Assembly: GCA_003483345.1 (NCBI GenBank)
Contig: DMWH01000265.1
Location: forward strand, 1,216-9,378
DNA: 8,163 nucleotides
Source of the DNA: Clostridiales bacterium
GTDB taxonomy: Bacteria; Bacillota; Clostridia; Tissierellales; Sedimentibacteraceae
Direction: 5' to 3'
Shown: piece by piece, positions 6,239 through 8,163 of the stretch
How positions within the stretch are numbered: position 1 is the stretch's first letter
Layout: each line of letters starts with the position of its first letter
Notes under the pieces: generated by a model
Told to the model about the DNA's origin: nothing
The model's input: only the letters and a program-made list of their open reading frames with translations
Database searches by the model: none
Position numbers and translations under genes: made by a program

Positions 6239-6816
6239 TATACTCTTAGCGAGCCTCGAAATCCCCTGGCACCATAATAGGATTCTGCTCCATTGTGGTA
6301 TACAAACACAGTATCATAGCGGCGATCACAAAATAAGGCGCCTCCGAGTTTTCTGATTTTATCGGGTGTTTTGACCCAGCTTGATGTTTTCAGGTCAAAA
6401 CTTCCAAGCTTCTGTAATTCTCGGTACTGTTCTTCGGTTAAAATCTCAATCCCCATTTCATGGGCAGTATTAATTGCGCTGTTTTCAGGTTTGTTTTTCT
6501 TTCTTGACTCCAATGCTTCATTGTCATAGCAAAAATTTCTTCTGCCAATGGGGCTTTCCGGAGAACAGTCAAAAAAAATGTATTCATCCGTATTTTCATC
6601 ATAAGCAATAACATCCGGCTCTCCGCCGGTTTTTTCCATTTCGTTTAGTGACCAAAGCTTTCCGGGATTAGCTTTCAGCTTTACTTGTATTTTATCCCAT
6701 ACAAGATCTTTGTGACGATTCATGTTTTTCTCAAAGCGGTCTTTCAATATTTTAATTATCTCCTCACATTGTTCTATGGTTAACTCTTTTTTATTTGCAG
6801 TATTTATATTTTTCAT
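6238..6816 (-). CDS. DUF4256 family protein
   Basis: A 192-residue soluble protein that I recognise as the DUF4256 family, found across Bacillota and other bacteria with no established function. The conserved landmarks are all present: FEKNMNRH near the N-terminus, LWSLNEMEKTGGEPDV, FFDCSPESPIGRR, ALESRKKNKPE and the very conserved C-terminal half (LTEEQYRELQKLG, SSWVKTPDKIRKLGGALFCDRRYDTVF). It ends in GARGFRGSLRV, so it is full length. There is no signal peptide or membrane segment. ATG 6816 has AGGAAGG upstream. It converges on the ABC operon and has no partner gene on its own strand in the window. GC content is visibly higher than in neighbouring genes (for example about 48% over 6241-6300), suggesting stronger conservation or separate acquisition. 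Confidence 0.92.
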   Translation of the reverse strand: MKNINTANKKELTIEQCEEIIKILKDRFEKNMNRHKDLVWDKIQVKLKANPGKLWSLNEMEKTGGEPDVIAYDENTDEYIFFDCSPESPIGRRNFCYDNEALESRKKNKPENSAINTAHEMGIEILTEEQYRELQKLGSFDLKTSSWVKTPDKIRKLGGALFCDRRYDTVFVYHNGAESYYGARGFRGSLRV

Positions 6817-6858
6817 ATGGATTCCTTCCTGATAACATTAGTTTAATTTGGTTTTTTA

Positions 6859-6887
6859 TTTATATACCCATAAACACACAAATTTAA
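6859..6887 (-). promoter_or_regulatory. Possible promoter of the DUF4256 gene
   Basis: Read on the minus strand, TTAAAT (6887-6882) and TATAAA (6864-6859) are 17 bp apart, about 43 nt before the start codon. The -10 is good but the -35 is weak, and the region is AT-rich throughout, so chance matches are likely. The rest of the 245-nt gap between this gene and the next shows no open frame or strong repeat. Confidence 0.3.
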
Positions 6888-6992
6888 CATCTTGCTATTA
6901 TCAAAAAAGTTAAAATCAAAACCCTTTGAAATACTTGATTGTTTCATAAAGGTATTGAGAAATGAATTTGGTAATCTTATTAAAAGTTTATA

Positions 6993-7022
6993 TTGTTTAT
7001 TCACTTATAAATATATTATAAT
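6993..7022 (+). promoter_or_regulatory. Predicted promoter of the membrane protein gene
   Basis: TTGTTT (6993-6998) and a perfect TATAAT (7017-7022) are separated by 18 bp. Transcription would begin near 7029, about 33 nt before the chosen start codon. This is the best -10 hexamer in the window. Confidence 0.55.
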
Positions 7023-7061
7023 GGAATTCATAACAAAATTAATTATTTAAGGATGCTTAGC

Positions 7062-7613
7062 ATGAAGAAAAAAACAGATTTTATATTAGGAATGCTATTT
7101 GCAGCTGCTACCATAATTTTTATAGTAATATTTCTTACCAATAATATATTTTTCAATTGGGCTTTTGAAAGACATCATAATATATTAAGCTGGTATATCA
7201 GACCCTTATTTATAATACCAATGGTTATATTTGCTTTTAAGAAAAGTTTGACCGGTATATTCGCTTCTATATTTGCTCTATTTACAAGTATGTTCTGGTT
7301 TCCTGTTCCGGCAGAAAAAAGTCCTCAGGTTTTAGAATTTTTGGCTTTTGAAATGGACTACTTAAAGGGTGCATGGACAGCACCAAAAATAATAATGAGT
7401 TTAGCTGTACCTCTATTCTTTTTTATGCTTCTTACAGCAGCATGGAAAAGAAACCTAAAATGGCTTTTAGGTGTTGTCATAGGTGCAGCTCTTTTGAAAA
7501 TTATTTGGAGTATTGCATTCAGCGGCGAAGCAGGAATGTCTATTTTAAAACCCGCATTAATCGGTTTAATAGTCTGCATCGTTGGATTATATTATTATTT
7601 TAAAAAACATTAG
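7062..7613 (+). CDS. Uncharacterised six-helix membrane protein
   Basis: A 183-residue very hydrophobic protein with a positively charged N-terminus (MKKK) and about six predicted membrane helices near residues 7-27, 43-59, 62-80, 107-127, 132-152 and 162-180. Between the first two helices is a polar loop with FERHHNILSWYIRP, and between helices three and four a loop with aromatic and acidic residues (PVPAEKSPQVLEFLAFEMDYLKG). The last loop has FSGEAG. These motifs resemble small conserved hypothetical proteins of Firmicutes that I cannot name, and no enzyme or transporter motif is visible. ATG 7062 is chosen over 7053 because AAGGA (7049-7053) gives 8-nt spacing for 7062 and overlaps the 7053 codon. 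It is a single gene with its own promoter. Function unknown. Confidence 0.8.
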   Translation: MKKKTDFILGMLFAAATIIFIVIFLTNNIFFNWAFERHHNILSWYIRPLFIIPMVIFAFKKSLTGIFASIFALFTSMFWFPVPAEKSPQVLEFLAFEMDYLKGAWTAPKIIMSLAVPLFFFMLLTAAWKRNLKWLLGVVIGAALLKIIWSIAFSGEAGMSILKPALIGLIVCIVGLYYYFKKH

Positions 7614-7672
7614 CGAACAGAGAATCAATAGTGCTCTTTATTGGAAATGTAATGTTCATGTTTAATACCTCC
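7600..7672 (-). other. Stranded gene start: perfect Shine-Dalgarno and 19-codon frame
   Basis: On the minus strand, GGAGGT (7672-7667) lies 7 nt before an ATG at 7659 that opens MNITFPIKSTIDSLFANVF and stops at 7600, overlapping the end of the membrane protein gene. It begins 37 nt after the stop of the decayed GGDEF gene on the same strand. The ribosome site is as good as any in the window, yet the frame is only 19 codons. It may be the surviving 5' end of a truncated downstream gene; a genuine micro-peptide is less likely. Confidence 0.3.
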
Positions 7673-7696
7673 AATATCTAAAGGAGAAAAATATTT

Positions 7697-8039
7697 TTAA
7701 GTTTCTGCCCCTTGATGATACAGGGCTTTATCCTGATACATATTCGCATCTGCCTCTTTGAACAAGTTCATTATGTTGCCTGTTTTTTCGGTTGACATCG
7801 CATTAAAGTCATCAATATCTAACATAATCAAAGAAATCGTACGGTTTTGTTCCCCTACATATGTAAGTAAATTACTCTCTATGTTTCTCCGGTTGTTTAG
7901 ACCGGTTAGTGAATCCCGTGTTATAGCCTCATTTTCTTTATTGAGTAGAATCAAGATGCTGGAGATTACCGTACAGGGCCATATCATACTGAATACCGAT
8001 ATTATATAGTAGTGTTTCGGCTATGTTTAATGTGATCAT
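7697..8039 (-). pseudogene. Degenerate GGDEF (diguanylate cyclase) gene with internal deletion
   Basis: The frame from 7987 to 7697 (96 codons) encodes a hydrophobic stretch (VISSILILLN), then the start of a GGDEF domain: DSLTGLNNRR (residues 25-34) and LIMLDIDDF (53-61), which carries the metal-binding Asp. It then jumps around residues 62-70 directly to the domain's C-terminal end, NLFKEADANMY (74-84). Roughly 85-95 residues normally found between these parts, including the GGDEF active-site loop, are missing, so it cannot make cyclic di-GMP. The 5' end is also odd. A good ribosome site (AAAAAGGAC) precedes an ATG at 8039 that opens MITLNIAETLLYNIGI in another frame and stops at 7938. The GGDEF frame is open only back to a TAG at 8021-8023. 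A frameshift near 7990-8000 would join the two. I interpret the locus as a decaying signalling gene. Confidence 0.72.
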
Positions 8040-8072
8040 AATTTGTCCTTTTTAGAAAATTACTAACTGTGC

Positions 8073-8101
8073 ATTATTAATTTTTAATAAAAATCATGCA
8101 A
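8073..8101 (-). promoter_or_regulatory. Possible promoter of the GGDEF remnant
   Basis: On the minus strand, TTGCAT (8101-8096) and AATAAT (8078-8073) are separated by 17 bp, about 33 nt before the ATG at 8039. The remaining bases to the window end (8102-8163) are AT-rich and show no coding frame. Confidence 0.4.
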
Positions 8102-8163
8102 AAGAGCTTATCTTAAATAGTATAACATAAAATATAGATTTCATATATCTTTTATTATTCTGT

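Noticed and set aside
6920..6965. Imperfect inverted repeat AAATACTT/AAGGTATT before the membrane protein gene
   Set aside because: The arms are short, contain a mismatch and are 14 nt apart in AT-rich sequence; chance is a sufficient explanation.
7758..8009. Plus-strand 83-codon frame across the GGDEF remnant
   Set aside because: The opposite strand carries recognisable GGDEF-domain sequence; this frame has no ribosome site or family resemblance.

Overview
The window looks like a piece of chromosome from a low-GC (roughly one-third G+C), anaerobic Firmicute of the Clostridia/Tissierellia type. This is inferred from AT-rich codon use, strong AGGAGG-like ribosome sites, a siroheme/4Fe-4S reductase typical of anaerobes, and a DUF4256 protein of the Bacillota kind. 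I cannot name a species.

Left third (1-3338): a minus-strand operon holds a CoA-disulfide/persulfide reductase with a C-terminal rhodanese domain (2284-662). It is followed after 32 nt by a siroheme-type nitrite/sulfite reductase with an inserted ferredoxin domain, cut by the window edge (629-1). Diverging from it is a LysR-type regulator with a CysL-like effector domain (2418-3338). In Bacillus subtilis, CysL activates the sulfite reductase genes, so the arrangement suggests a local sulfur-reduction regulon.

Middle (3339-6224): a plus-strand FecCD/BtuC-class ABC importer encoded by binding lipoprotein, permease and ATPase genes that overlap or abut. Its true substrate (iron-siderophore, haem, corrinoid or other metal chelate) cannot be read from sequence.

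The most notable observation joins these two parts. The promoter region of the reductase operon and that of the ABC operon carry the same module: a T-N11-A LysR box (ATAGG-N5-CCTAT), then a second dyad (TGATAA-N4-TTATYA) centred 20.5 bp further on, then a -35/-10 pair in the same register. From the box start, 32 of the first 40 positions are identical, and in both cases the box centre falls about 65 bp upstream of the predicted transcription start. This predicts that the LysR protein controls both operons and itself, and ties the metal-chelate-type importer to sulfur reduction.

Right third (6225-8163): accessory material of mixed character. It has a convergent DUF4256 gene of visibly higher GC, an uncharacterised six-helix membrane protein with its own promoter, and a decayed GGDEF (diguanylate cyclase) gene. 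That gene has lost the centre of its catalytic domain, including the GGDEF motif, and its 5' end is out of frame. A stranded gene start with a perfect Shine-Dalgarno sequence lies just downstream of it. I saw no tRNA, rRNA, CRISPR array or insertion sequence.
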